NCBI RefSeq assembly: GCF_002265625.1
Contig: NZ_NOVE01000033.1
Location: 1 to 40,173 of the forward strand
Source: Prevotella sp. 885
GTDB lineage: Bacteria; Bacteroidota; Bacteroidia; Bacteroidales; Bacteroidaceae
Reading direction: 5' to 3'
Length of the DNA stretch: 40,173 nt
Shown here piece after piece: positions 32,606 through 40,173 of this stretch. The notes under the pieces were generated by a model. The model had not been told where the DNA came from. It saw only the letters and a program-made list of their open reading frames with translations, and did not search any database. A program made the position numbers and the translations under genes. Positions within the stretch are counted from its first letter, which is position 1; each line of letters starts with the position of its first letter.

Positions 32606-33094
32606 ATGATAGTTTTACCAGATACAAAGACTTTTGATTCCAGCATACGCTTGGTGCAACTCGTAGGAGGTGTCACCAAAGTAAATATGCTAAAGGTGTG
32701 CGACAAAGTCGACCTGTATGTTAGTCCGAACTTGAAGAAGGACGAGACGGCACGCCGAGTAGCGCAGGAACTGCTCGATAGTCCTATTGAGATATTGAGT
32801 AACCTCAACAAGCAAGAGTTGCAAATTATTGATGAGTTTGTCAAAGGCGGTGCTAATACCTATGTCGTACGAAAGATGCGCAAGACGCAGTACAAGCTCC
32901 AGAAACTATACTTGGTTGCCACCTATTGCGACGAAGAAAAGCAAGAATGGCACATGCTCATGCCCGATGAACTGCGTGAGGCTTTGTCAAGCAATTACAA
33001 ATTCTATCTTGACTTGGCAGAGAAAGGTCAAAAAGGACCGGCTGCTAAACAGCTTCGAATGATAGCAGCAATGAAGCGAATAATGGGAGAATAA
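32606..33094 (+). CDS. Unknown 162-residue protein of the capsule locus
   Basis: A soluble protein with a helical centre (LLDSPIEILSNLNKQELQIIDEFVKGGANTY) and a basic, lysine-rich C-terminus. The stretch around 62-110 (LNKQELQIIDEFVKGGANTYVVRKMRKTQYKLQKLYLVATY) looks like a winged-helix DNA- or RNA-binding region. No family recognised. It occupies the place of UpxZ in Bacteroides capsule loci and has a similar length, but I see no UpxZ sequence pattern, so that name is not used. It is 13 bp upstream of the HEPN gene and less AT-rich than it. Confidence 0.6.
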   Translation: MIVLPDTKTFDSSIRLVQLVGGVTKVNMLKVCDKVDLYVSPNLKKDETARRVAQELLDSPIEILSNLNKQELQIIDEFVKGGANTYVVRKMRKTQYKLQKLYLVATYCDEEKQEWHMLMPDELREALSSNYKFYLDLAEKGQKGPAAKQLRMIAAMKRIMGE

Positions 33095-33107
33095 CATTAT
33101 ATTAAAA

Positions 33108-34019
33108 ATGGGAAATCGTCCTGCTAGAAATTCGACATTTTATCTCCCATGCCGAAAAAGGCTTTGGAAAGCATTAGGAGAGTATGATGCATTGGTGGAG
33201 TATATGGAATTGACTACACGCAAGTTTAAAACTCTATATAATTCACAACATGAGTTGTCTTTCTCTGAGTTTTTGTCCAAGGAAGCAAAAAGTGAAGATA
33301 TATGTTTGAATAATTTAACTTTGGAAAATTATGAATGCTTCAAGTACAAATATTATCTGATTTTACCATATTCAGCCTTTGATAGATTCCTTGATGATTT
33401 TCGAAAAGATTTCAAACTTCTATTTGACAAAGATGTACCATTGCCACAAAATAAAACAAGATTTCAATCCATTTTGGATTTTTTGAAAGAAAACTTTTTC
33501 GCTGTGCAAACGGACAGTTTCTCATACAAACTTTTTGATTATTATCGTTTATGTCGTAATTCTTTAGCACATGATAGCTTAAAAAAAACAACAGAAATAG
33601 AAGCAATATTTCACGCTATTAAGGTAGATGACGTGCATTTACGTTATCCAAATTTGGATGCCCCTAATGATATGAAGAATTTGAACTTCGATGATTTCAT
33701 CCTATGTACAGCTAACATAAAGAGCATTGCCGACAAATTAGTCTTATGTTTAGAGGATAAGATGAATTGGGTCGATTTCGTAAAACGTAATTCTAAATTA
33801 TTTTCCAAATTAAATAGATTTAAAGGCAATAAAGAAAGACAAGTCATCTATATAGAGAATGTTATATTTTCTATGTATGGAATAAAATTGTCTGCACCAT
33901 ATATCAATGATATTTTGAAATATTTCCAATCGAATAATGGTAGTTCGTCCCCCTTCAGGATAAATAGCCTTTATGCTGAAAGGGAAGGTTGTGGTTCGAA
34001 TCCACATTGGGAACAATAA
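33108..34019 (+). CDS. HEPN-domain protein (RX4H), first gene of a candidate defence cassette
   Basis: 303 residues, helical, AT-rich. The diagnostic feature is YRLCRNSLAHDS with R150-N-S-L-A-H155, the R-x4-H motif of HEPN ribonucleases, in a helix-rich setting (about 80-160). Many HEPN proteins are toxins or effector nucleases of defence systems that cleave RNA. The C-terminal ~20 residues (from about INSLYAEREG) read through a tRNA-like sequence and may not be native. A gene for a PHP-domain/ABC-ATPase fusion starts 14 bp after its stop and a small gene follows, suggesting a three-gene operon with sensor/motor and effector parts. The family name beyond HEPN is not recognised. Confidence 0.65.
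   Translation: MGNRPARNSTFYLPCRKRLWKALGEYDALVEYMELTTRKFKTLYNSQHELSFSEFLSKEAKSEDICLNNLTLENYECFKYKYYLILPYSAFDRFLDDFRKDFKLLFDKDVPLPQNKTRFQSILDFLKENFFAVQTDSFSYKLFDYYRLCRNSLAHDSLKKTTEIEAIFHAIKVDDVHLRYPNLDAPNDMKNLNFDDFILCTANIKSIADKLVLCLEDKMNWVDFVKRNSKLFSKLNRFKGNKERQVIYIENVIFSMYGIKLSAPYINDILKYFQSNNGSSSPFRINSLYAEREGCGSNPHWEQ
33923..34013 (+). other. tRNA-like sequence overlapping the 3' end of the HEPN gene
   Basis: TGTGG-TTCGAAT-CCACA (33990-34006) is a perfect T-arm. TTTCCAA (33923-33929) pairs with TTGGGAA (34007-34013) over 7 bp with one G-T pair. GAA-TAATGGTAG-TTC (33932-33946) is a D-arm-like hairpin with the GG of a D-loop. The total length of 91 bases is in the range of long-variable-arm tRNAs, but no proper 5-bp/7-base anticodon arm is found between 33948 and 33985. 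It is probably a degenerate tRNA or an attachment-site remnant rather than a working gene. Confidence 0.4.
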
Positions 34020-34033
34020 AATATAATTGGCTT

Positions 34034-36070
34034 ATGAAGAAAGTAGATTTACATATTCATACTATTTCAACAGTCAAAGATTATCCTTTCAATTTCGAGA
34101 TGGATTCTTTGGTGAAATATGTGCAATCTCAGAAAATTGACGTCATTGCAATAACCAATCATAATGTATTTGACCGTAAACAATATGAGCAAATATGTTC
34201 TCATTTGCCCAGTACGCTTGTACTTCCTGGTATAGAGATAGACATAGATGGAGGTCATGCTCTTTTTCTTTCAGACAAGGAGCCACAGGCATTATATGCA
34301 TTCGAAGCTATATGTAAGCAGATAGCTCCATTGGTTAATTCACAGGATGACACTATACCATTTGAACAAATTGAAACTATATTCAAAGATTTTAGTGATT
34401 ACCTTGTCATTCCTCATTATGACAAAGAGCCAAAACTTCCATCTGATACAATAGTAAAGTTTGGAGCTAATATCTTTGCAGGTGAAGTGTGTAGTGTAAA
34501 AAAGTTTGTTACAGCTCTTAAAAATAGAAACTCTTTGGTGCCAGTATTGTTTAGTGATTTCCGTGTGGAGACTTTACCATATGGCGCAGTCTATCCTAAT
34601 CGACAAACTTATATTGATATTAATGATGTAACTGTCAATAATCTTAAGTTATGTCTGAGAGACAAGGCAAAAGTAGGGTTGGCACCAACAGATGGTCATG
34701 ATTTATTCCAATGGTCTTCTTCTGGGTTATGTTTATCTACTGGTTTAAACATCATATTAGGTAAACGTTCGTCAGGCAAGACCTATACTTTGAATCGAAT
34801 AGATAAACATTTCGGTGGAAAGGCTCTTTATATTCGCCAATTCTCTTTATTAAATACGAAAGATCCCAACTCTATAGAACAATTTGAGCAGGAAGACAAG
34901 ATAAAGCAAGAAAGGATAGCATCAGAATATTTGAAGCCTTTCAAAGAAATTATTGAAGACATATGTCAAGTGCCGACAATGGATTCCGATATGTATATGT
35001 TGGAACAGTATATGAAATCGCTTGTGAAATATGCCAACGAGCAGCATCTCAATGATGTATACTCAAAAACGCAGATGTTTAACACGCCAACTTTCCAATC
35101 TTTTGAACTGGATGAATTGAAAAATCTGATAGATTCCACGGAGCGGCTTATTACGAGTAAAACTTACGAAAAGATTATAGAAGACTGCTTGGATAAAAAC
35201 GCTTTAAAAATATTGTTTTGTCGATTAGTGGAAAAATATAGACAACTATATTTGGACAATCTTTTAATCGATGATGTTAATGTTGCATTAGTGGACATAA
35301 AGAGAAATCTTCAGATGAAATCCTCCGCAACTCGAATTCCTGATATTGATTTATATGCTGTCTTAAGAAATAATAGGAAAAGGCAAAGGTTTAATGAAGT
35401 AGCTCATAATTTGCAAAAGCAAAGAATTATAAATCAACGCAGCGTTAGCCACTTTACTGTTTCTACCAGTACTCGACCATATTTTAATGCAACAGACATG
35501 AAACAAGGTATGCAAGTATCTTTGGTTGAAGTTTTCAATTCATATAGCAATCCATATGCTTTTCTCCAAAAATTAAAAGGAACAGCAATAGAAAGCACAG
35601 ATTACTATAAATACTTTGTGAAAGTAGAATATAAAATATTGAATTCATTAGGTGCCGAGGTATCTGGAGGCGAACGCACAGAGTTCAATTTCCTATCAAA
35701 AGTAAAAGATGCAATGACGCACGACATCTTGATTATTGATGAGCCAGAATCTTCGTTTGACAATATCTTTTTGAAAGAGGAAGTAAATACTTTAATCAAA
35801 GAAATGTCTCAAACAATGCCAGTCATTGTATCTACACACAATAGTACAATAGGAGGTTCAATTAAGCCAGACTATATTCTTTATACGGAGAAGTCCGTAG
35901 TAGATGGCTATGTCGTTTACAAAGTGTATGAAGGCAGACCTGATAGTAAACTTTTGAAAACTCCATCTGGAGACAGTATCAATAATTACATAATAACAAT
36001 GAATAGTTTAGAGGCTGGTGAAGCTGCTTACAACAATAGGAAACAAGGATATGATTTACTTAAAAATTGA
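34034..36070 (+). CDS. PHP-domain / ABC-ATPase fusion (TrlF-like), candidate defence protein
   Basis: 678 residues from the ATG at 34034 (a TTG at 33989 would start inside the tRNA-like region). The N-terminal PHP phosphoesterase domain (about 1-225) keeps metal ligands: D-L-H7-I-H9, H43 (TNHN), E68 (PGIEID), H75, H128 (PHYD), D175 and D220-G-H222. The SMC/ABC-type ATPase half has Walker A GKRSSGKT (243-250), a helical arm region (about 285-540), signature VSGGE (543-547), Walker B LIIDEP (566-571) and H-loop STHN (H602). The architecture resembles proteins labelled TrlF-family AAA-like ATPases, related to the RloC/PrrC idea of ATPase-controlled nucleases. The PHP domain is a likely nuclease or nucleotide phosphoesterase. 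It works presumably with the neighbouring HEPN protein. Confidence 0.8.
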   Translation: MKKVDLHIHTISTVKDYPFNFEMDSLVKYVQSQKIDVIAITNHNVFDRKQYEQICSHLPSTLVLPGIEIDIDGGHALFLSDKEPQALYAFEAICKQIAPLVNSQDDTIPFEQIETIFKDFSDYLVIPHYDKEPKLPSDTIVKFGANIFAGEVCSVKKFVTALKNRNSLVPVLFSDFRVETLPYGAVYPNRQTYIDINDVTVNNLKLCLRDKAKVGLAPTDGHDLFQWSSSGLCLSTGLNIILGKRSSGKTYTLNRIDKHFGGKALYIRQFSLLNTKDPNSIEQFEQEDKIKQERIASEYLKPFKEIIEDICQVPTMDSDMYMLEQYMKSLVKYANEQHLNDVYSKTQMFNTPTFQSFELDELKNLIDSTERLITSKTYEKIIEDCLDKNALKILFCRLVEKYRQLYLDNLLIDDVNVALVDIKRNLQMKSSATRIPDIDLYAVLRNNRKRQRFNEVAHNLQKQRIINQRSVSHFTVSTSTRPYFNATDMKQGMQVSLVEVFNSYSNPYAFLQKLKGTAIESTDYYKYFVKVEYKILNSLGAEVSGGERTEFNFLSKVKDAMTHDILIIDEPESSFDNIFLKEEVNTLIKEMSQTMPVIVSTHNSTIGGSIKPDYILYTEKSVVDGYVVYKVYEGRPDSKLLKTPSGDSINNYIITMNSLEAGEAAYNNRKQGYDLLKN

Positions 36071-36338
36071 GAATAATTTAGGGAAGTTCTATAAAGATGG
36101 TACTTTCTTGACAATTGACAAAATGGCTAATGTTGATTTATGGAATCTTGCAAATGAAGCTATGAATGATAATGATTTTCAGATGGATGCCTATGATGAG
36201 GCAAAACTTCCTAATAAGGCGCACCAAATTATTTACAAACATGTATTTGATTTGCTCACATCTTTAATAACACGTAAGGAACAATACAAAAATGAATGTG
36301 AGATGTTATACAAAACAGCATACGATAGCTACAAGTAA
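36051..36338 (+). CDS. Small unknown protein, third gene of the HEPN/PHP-ATPase cassette
   Basis: 95 residues from the ATG at 36051, which overlaps the end of the ATPase gene by 20 bases; a GTG at 36018 would be longer. It is acidic and mostly helical, with no signal peptide and no motif I recognise. The overlap and the identical low GC content show that it belongs to the same transcript as the ATPase gene. It could be an antitoxin-like or regulatory subunit. This is a guess from position only. Confidence 0.55.
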   Translation: MIYLKIENNLGKFYKDGTFLTIDKMANVDLWNLANEAMNDNDFQMDAYDEAKLPNKAHQIIYKHVFDLLTSLITRKEQYKNECEMLYKTAYDSYK

Positions 36339-36350
36339 TAACATTTAATT

Positions 36351-36479
36351 ATGTCAAATCAAACATCAGATAACAACAAACGAATAGCGAAGAATACTTT
36401 GCTTCTTTACTTCCGAATGCTCTTAATAATGCTAGTTACATTCGTATATGAGCTGTGTTTAAAAACGTTTAAATATTAA
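36351..36479 (+). pseudogene. N-terminal remnant of a lost Wzx-type flippase
   Basis: A 42-residue frame beginning MSNQTSDNNKRIAKNTLLLY and continuing FRMLLIMLVT. This is the characteristic start of a Bacteroidales oligosaccharide flippase, from memory of that family. After LVT the sequence no longer fits (FVYELC...), and a stop follows. It shows that a flippase gene once began here and was lost by deletion or replacement between about 36440 and the acyltransferase gene. A second flippase starts at 39142. Confidence 0.65.
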
Positions 36480-36489
36480 ACATAAAAAT

Positions 36490-37062
36490 ATGAGATTACA
36501 AGATATAAAACGATATATAATTAGGTTGTACGTTCTATTGCAACCAAATGGATATAAGAAAGCTATGTGGTTAAAAAGGCATAAAGTATTTCATTATATT
36601 GGTGAAAACGTTTCTTATAAAACAACATTGTTGCCAGCCGAGCCTTTTTTAGTGGCAATTCACGACAATGTTTGGCTGGCTGCTGGTGTGCGTTTGGTTA
36701 CGCATTCATTAACATGTGATGTTTTTAATAATATGGATGGAACTGATATGTATAAATGTCAGTTTGGTAAAATTGAAATCCATTCAAATGTCTTTGTTGG
36801 TGCAGGAGCTACTATTATGTATAATGTGACAATAGGTCCAAATGTTATAATAGCGCCAGGAGCCGTTGTTACAAAAGATATACCTGCAGGAAGTGTTGTG
36901 GGGGGAGTGCCAGCAAAAATAATTGGTAGTTTTGAAGAATCAAGAGAGAAAGCCAAGATTTTTAGTCTTTCCATAAATAAGTTAGGTGGACAAAATAAAA
37001 TAGCTGTAAAAGATCTTTTGGCTTATCATCCTGTTAAATTTGATATAGATATAAAAAAATAA
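36490..37062 (+). CDS. Left-handed beta-helix acyltransferase of the capsule locus
   Basis: 190 residues with the hexapeptide-repeat pattern of trimeric acetyl/acyltransferases (about 75-145: IEIHSNVFVGAGATIMYNVTIGPNVIIAPGAVVTKDIPAGSVVGGVPAKIIG). The histidine of the CDHxx-type catalytic area is likely one of the histidines near HDNVWLAAGVRLVTHS. Such enzymes O- or N-acetylate sugars of surface polysaccharides; the exact acceptor is unknown. It starts 10 bp after the flippase remnant and is followed after 4 bp by the glycosyltransferase gene. Confidence 0.85.
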   Translation: MRLQDIKRYIIRLYVLLQPNGYKKAMWLKRHKVFHYIGENVSYKTTLLPAEPFLVAIHDNVWLAAGVRLVTHSLTCDVFNNMDGTDMYKCQFGKIEIHSNVFVGAGATIMYNVTIGPNVIIAPGAVVTKDIPAGSVVGGVPAKIIGSFEESREKAKIFSLSINKLGGQNKIAVKDLLAYHPVKFDIDIKK

Positions 37063-37066
37063 AAGT

Positions 37067-37972
37067 ATGGAAATAAAAAGATTACTAAAGAAAAGTATAG
37101 CAAATCATACTGTACTGACTGATATATTTGGTTTTTGTCTTATTAAGTTTGGATTTGCAAATAAATATACAGCTGGTCTTATAACTATGTATAAAGGATA
37201 TGACCAGTTGCGTAAGAAATATGAGAAATATATTGGTATAAATAATTTGCCAGCACCCAAGCCGGTGAAAGATAAACATGTATGGATATGTTGGTGGCAG
37301 GGGATTGATAATGCACCCGACGTAATTAAATTGTGTTTTAATTCAATCCAGCATTGGTTAGTTGATTGGAATATTCATGTAATTACATTAGACAATTACC
37401 GTCAATATGTAACCTTTCCAAGTTTTATAGAGGAGAAATGGAAAAAAGGTATAATACCCAATGCATTAATGTCTGATTTGTTGAGGATTGACTTATTGAT
37501 TAATCATGGTGGATTGTGGCTAGATGCAACAACGTTGTTAACTGGTCCATTGCCAGATTATATATATAGAAATAGTTTCTTTGCTTTTAGAAATGGTTGG
37601 ATGGACAATGAAATGATAAACATGGGAAACTGGTTTCTTTATACATCTCAAACTCAAAATAAATTATTGTTAGAAACTCAGCATTTGCTTTATAATTATT
37701 GGAAAAATACTGATTATACAAAAAATTATTTTATTTTTCATATTTTCTTTCGAATGGTTACTGATAGATATCCTGAAATTTGGAGTCAAGTACCGTATAT
37801 CAACCATATAGATCAACATTTGTTGATTCGTGAATGTCAAAATCAAAAGCTAACTGATGATAGAATTAGAGATATTCTAAAAATAACAACGATACATAAG
37901 CTGACATATAAAGCAGAATGTGTTGATGGTTTAATTGAAAAAGTTTTAAAAATAAATAAAAAATATGATTAA
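37067..37972 (+). CDS. Capsular polysaccharide glycosyltransferase (Caps_synth/GT32-like)
   Basis: 301 residues. The motif set fits the Caps_synth family: VWICWWQGIDNAPDVIKLCFNSIQHW (about 72-97), then NALMSDLLRIDLLINHGGLWLDATTLLTGPLP around 132-163. The LRIDLLINHGG and D-x-T segment correspond to the nucleotide-sugar/metal site (D-x-D-like). It should add a sugar to the growing repeat unit at the cytoplasmic membrane. It overlaps the next gene (Wzy) by 8 bases. Confidence 0.85.
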   Translation: MEIKRLLKKSIANHTVLTDIFGFCLIKFGFANKYTAGLITMYKGYDQLRKKYEKYIGINNLPAPKPVKDKHVWICWWQGIDNAPDVIKLCFNSIQHWLVDWNIHVITLDNYRQYVTFPSFIEEKWKKGIIPNALMSDLLRIDLLINHGGLWLDATTLLTGPLPDYIYRNSFFAFRNGWMDNEMINMGNWFLYTSQTQNKLLLETQHLLYNYWKNTDYTKNYFIFHIFFRMVTDRYPEIWSQVPYINHIDQHLLIRECQNQKLTDDRIRDILKITTIHKLTYKAECVDGLIEKVLKINKKYD

Positions 37973-39158
37973 TCATGCTCAAAGTGTAACTATAATAGTT
38001 TTTCTTCTTGCGCTTTTTGAATTATTGGGTGGTCGTTCCTACGTCGATGAAGTACTTTGTATATTCTCTATAATATATGTCCTATATTTATTAAGCCAAA
38101 ATTTATTAATAAAACATGATAGACATGCTATATATATACTGTGTATTTGCACTATGATAGGATTTATGTCCAATATGTATTCTGGTATATCGCGAACAAC
38201 TTTTTCAATCTTAATTGATGCGATATCAGAAACAAAAATTCTATGGGCATTTTATGCTGCAAAATATTATATAAATGAAAAAACAGTTAGTACGTTAACT
38301 TTCAGGTATTGGAAGTTTGCTAAATATTATTTTATCATTGCTTTAGTTTGCGGTGTAATTTCACAGTTTGTTAATATTGGAATGACAGAATCTTCTCGTT
38401 ATGGCTTGGAGGGTTTCTCTTATATATTTCCAATGTCCTTTCAATATTTAGCTTTTAGCCTGGTTCTTATAGTTTTCCTTACCTCGTACAAGAATCTAAA
38501 ACATCAAAAGCTTTATTATGTTATAATAGCTATTAGTTTGATGTTGGCAACAAAAAGTGGACCTTTATTGTTTGGAGTAATTTTTCTAATATTGGCATAT
38601 TATTTTAATAGACATGCACAATTGAAAACGAGGACTTTAATATTTTTAGGTATTATAGTTGTATTGCTTGGTTCTTTCCAAATTGAGACATATCTAACAA
38701 ACGAAAATGCGCCAAGATATTTATTCATACAATATTCTGGAATAACAGCAAATAGATTTTTCCCATTTGGTTCAGGCTTTGCTACTTTTGGTTCCGATCA
38801 GGCAGCTCGTGATTATTCTCCATTGTATTACGAATATGGGTTTGATGGCCTTTTTGGTATGAATCCTGATGATTCTTCTTTTTTATCAGATACCTTTTGG
38901 CCGACTCCATTTGCTCAATTTGGATGGATTGGAGCACTCCTCTATATTGGAATTTTTGTGAATATATTTAAATCCATTAAAAGGCAAACTGGATTGAATA
39001 ACTACCAAAAAGCCTTTTTGTATGCCGGCTATTGTCAATATATGATTCATGCGGTAGGTTCTGCTATTCTTTCAAGTTCTGCAGGAATGTTAGGATTTAT
39101 AGGATTGGCAATGTTGATGAACCCTTATAAAGAAAAAAGTGATGAATACAGATTATAA
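37965..39158 (+). CDS. wzy: Wzy-type polysaccharide polymerase
   Basis: 397 residues with about ten hydrophobic segments and a long polar loop (about 250-320: ENAPRYLFIQYSGITANRFFPFGSGFATFGSDQAARDYSPLYYEYG). The loop resembles the periplasmic O-antigen ligase/polymerase loop containing a G-x-G-x-x-x-F pattern. Wzy proteins join repeat units in the periplasm and are recognised mainly by topology. Its position between a glycosyltransferase and a flippase supports the call; a ligase is the alternative. Confidence 0.78.
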   Translation: MINHAQSVTIIVFLLALFELLGGRSYVDEVLCIFSIIYVLYLLSQNLLIKHDRHAIYILCICTMIGFMSNMYSGISRTTFSILIDAISETKILWAFYAAKYYINEKTVSTLTFRYWKFAKYYFIIALVCGVISQFVNIGMTESSRYGLEGFSYIFPMSFQYLAFSLVLIVFLTSYKNLKHQKLYYVIIAISLMLATKSGPLLFGVIFLILAYYFNRHAQLKTRTLIFLGIIVVLLGSFQIETYLTNENAPRYLFIQYSGITANRFFPFGSGFATFGSDQAARDYSPLYYEYGFDGLFGMNPDDSSFLSDTFWPTPFAQFGWIGALLYIGIFVNIFKSIKRQTGLNNYQKAFLYAGYCQYMIHAVGSAILSSSAGMLGFIGLAMLMNPYKEKSDEYRL

Positions 39159-40170
39159 ATACTTATTTAAGAATATCGGGCTTCTTACTATTAGTAATTT
39201 TACAAGCAAGATTCTTACATTCCTTTTAGTTCCTTTGTACACTAACGTACTAACAACAGAGGAATATGGAACTTATGATTTTTATGTCGTAACAGCCTTA
39301 TTGCTTGTTCCTCTTTTGTCTGTTGATATTGTTGATTCAATTCTTAGATTTTCATTAGATAAATCCAATAGTGCTAAAGAGGTGTTTTCTATAGGACTTA
39401 GGATAGAATTGCTGGCAATTGTCTTTTGTGCAATTCTCATTATAGTAAATTATAATTTCGGTATAATTGAAATATTAAATGAATATCCTGTGATATTTGT
39501 TTTTTATTATGCATCAATCATTTTTTCAGATATGATGATGCAATTTACAAGAGGTATAGATAAGGTAAAAGAAACTGCTGTTGCGGGTATTATTAATTCT
39601 GTAACTAATATATCTCTGAATATCTATTTACTGCTTTTTATGCATTTAGGACTATATGGTTTCTTTTATGCATCAATAATTTCTATGGTTACATCTGCAA
39701 TGTATTTGTTTGTGAGTATTAAGGCTTGGAAATATATCAGTCTAACCTATATTAATAAGCAGTTGCGATGTGATATGGTAAAATATAGTGCTCCTTTGAT
39801 TTTTTCCAATTTGAGTGGTTGGGTCAACAATCTATCATCACGTTATATAATAATATGGTTTTGTGGTACAGCTGTTAATGGAGTTTTTTCTGCTGCAACA
39901 AAAATTCCTGCAATTTTATTGGTCTTTCAGACTATATTTTCTCAGGCTTGGACGCTTTCTGCAGTAAAAACAATAGATAATCAAAATAAGGAATTCTTTA
40001 AGTCTGTATACGGTAATTATAGTTTTGGCTTAGTTCTTGTTTGTTCGGCTCATCCGATAAAGTCCGTGGCATCCCTACCCAAATATCAACGATACACGAT
40101 AGAAAAAGAACGGTATGTCCCTAACTCCACGCAGTTGGCCTCTAAATGCCTTAAGCTTGGAGTTGAGTGA
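39142..40170 (+). pseudogene. wzx: Wzx-type flippase, truncated by the terminal repeat
   Basis: From the ATG at 39142 (a GTG at 39139 is also possible) the protein is typical of polysaccharide flippases: FKNIGLLTISNFTSKILTFLLVPLYTNVLTTEEYGTYDFY, followed by many membrane helices. About 301 residues are native; complete Wzx proteins are about 480. The last 41 residues are read from the 127-bp repeat (from AHPIKSV on). The C-terminal third is thus missing and the protein should not export repeat units. It overlaps the wzy 3' end, as usual for this operon. Confidence 0.85.
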
Positions 40171-40173
40171 TTC
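40047..40173. repeat. Right terminal inverted repeat (127 bp)
   Basis: Exact reverse complement of 1-127. It begins GGCTCATCCGATAAAG at 40047, directly where wzx loses its family resemblance. The same element end therefore faces inward at both borders, so two copies in opposite orientation flank the window (or strains differ). Confidence 0.85.

Noticed and set aside
32606..33094. Naming the 162-residue protein UpxZ
   Set aside because: Length and position fit, but I see none of the UpxZ sequence features I remember, so it stays unnamed.
33923..34013. A functional tRNA gene
   Set aside because: No anticodon arm with a 5-bp stem and 7-base loop can be formed; only acceptor, D-arm-like and T-arm parts fit.
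1..40173. Circular molecule with overlapping ends
   Set aside because: A circular contig would have a direct terminal repeat; here the repeat is inverted.

Overview
The window looks like a Bacteroidales genome fragment, most likely a gut Prevotella/Segatella-type organism. The evidence is the Bacteroidetes-type Tra conjugation genes (TraE/DUF4134, TraF/DUF4133, TraG, TraJ, TraK, TraM, TraN), several near-consensus TAnnTTTG -7 promoter elements, a UpxY-like NusG paralogue in front of a capsule locus, and the near absence of Shine-Dalgarno sequences. The species call is inference. GC content appears mid-40s percent in the conjugation block and clearly lower in the capsule end; this was judged by eye, not computed.

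Layout. (1) 1-127 and 40047-40173 are a perfect 127-bp inverted repeat. It cuts hxsC at the left and a wzx flippase at the right, so the window is bounded on both sides by the same repeated element, probably an insertion sequence. (2) 50-3368, minus strand: a His-Xaa-Ser (Hxs) peptide-modification operon (hxsD, a small secreted protein, hxsB, truncated hxsC). No protein with His-Xaa-Ser repeats is visible. (3) 3369-28861: an integrative and conjugative element. It has a very large tyrosine integrase with four tandem arm-type domains, a frameshifted accessory gene, an excisionase-like HTH protein, a RecA-like ATPase and a primase (replication module), an orphan AbiEi-type regulator, a two-gene DUF1828-type operon on the minus strand, a long transfer operon (TraE to TraN), a VirD4-type coupling protein and a lysozyme. 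No relaxase is recognisable.

(4) 28995-40173: a phase-variable capsule locus. A tyrosine recombinase is followed by a 15-bp inverted-repeat pair (30281-30295 and 30453-30467). The enclosed 157 bp carries a promoter-like element that faces away from the capsule genes and a hairpin terminator that faces toward them, so the sequenced orientation looks OFF. Next come a NusG/UpxY-like antiterminator with a long C-terminal extension, a degenerate second recombinase and an unknown 162-residue protein. An AT-rich three-gene cassette is inserted here: a HEPN protein, a PHP-domain/ABC-ATPase fusion and a small protein, which I read as a candidate defence system. After a 5' remnant of a lost flippase come the polysaccharide genes: an acyltransferase, a capsular glycosyltransferase, a Wzy polymerase and a truncated Wzx.

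How the parts may work together. The integrase, excisionase-like protein and attachment-region repeats would move the element. The ATPase and primase would handle the transferred DNA, and the Tra/coupling/lysozyme set would build the type IV channel through the envelope. The capsule block would be switched by the invertible segment and kept elongating by the NusG paralogue. The most novel-looking pieces are the HEPN/PHP-ATPase cassette, the Hxs operon with an atypical partner, and the four-arm integrase.
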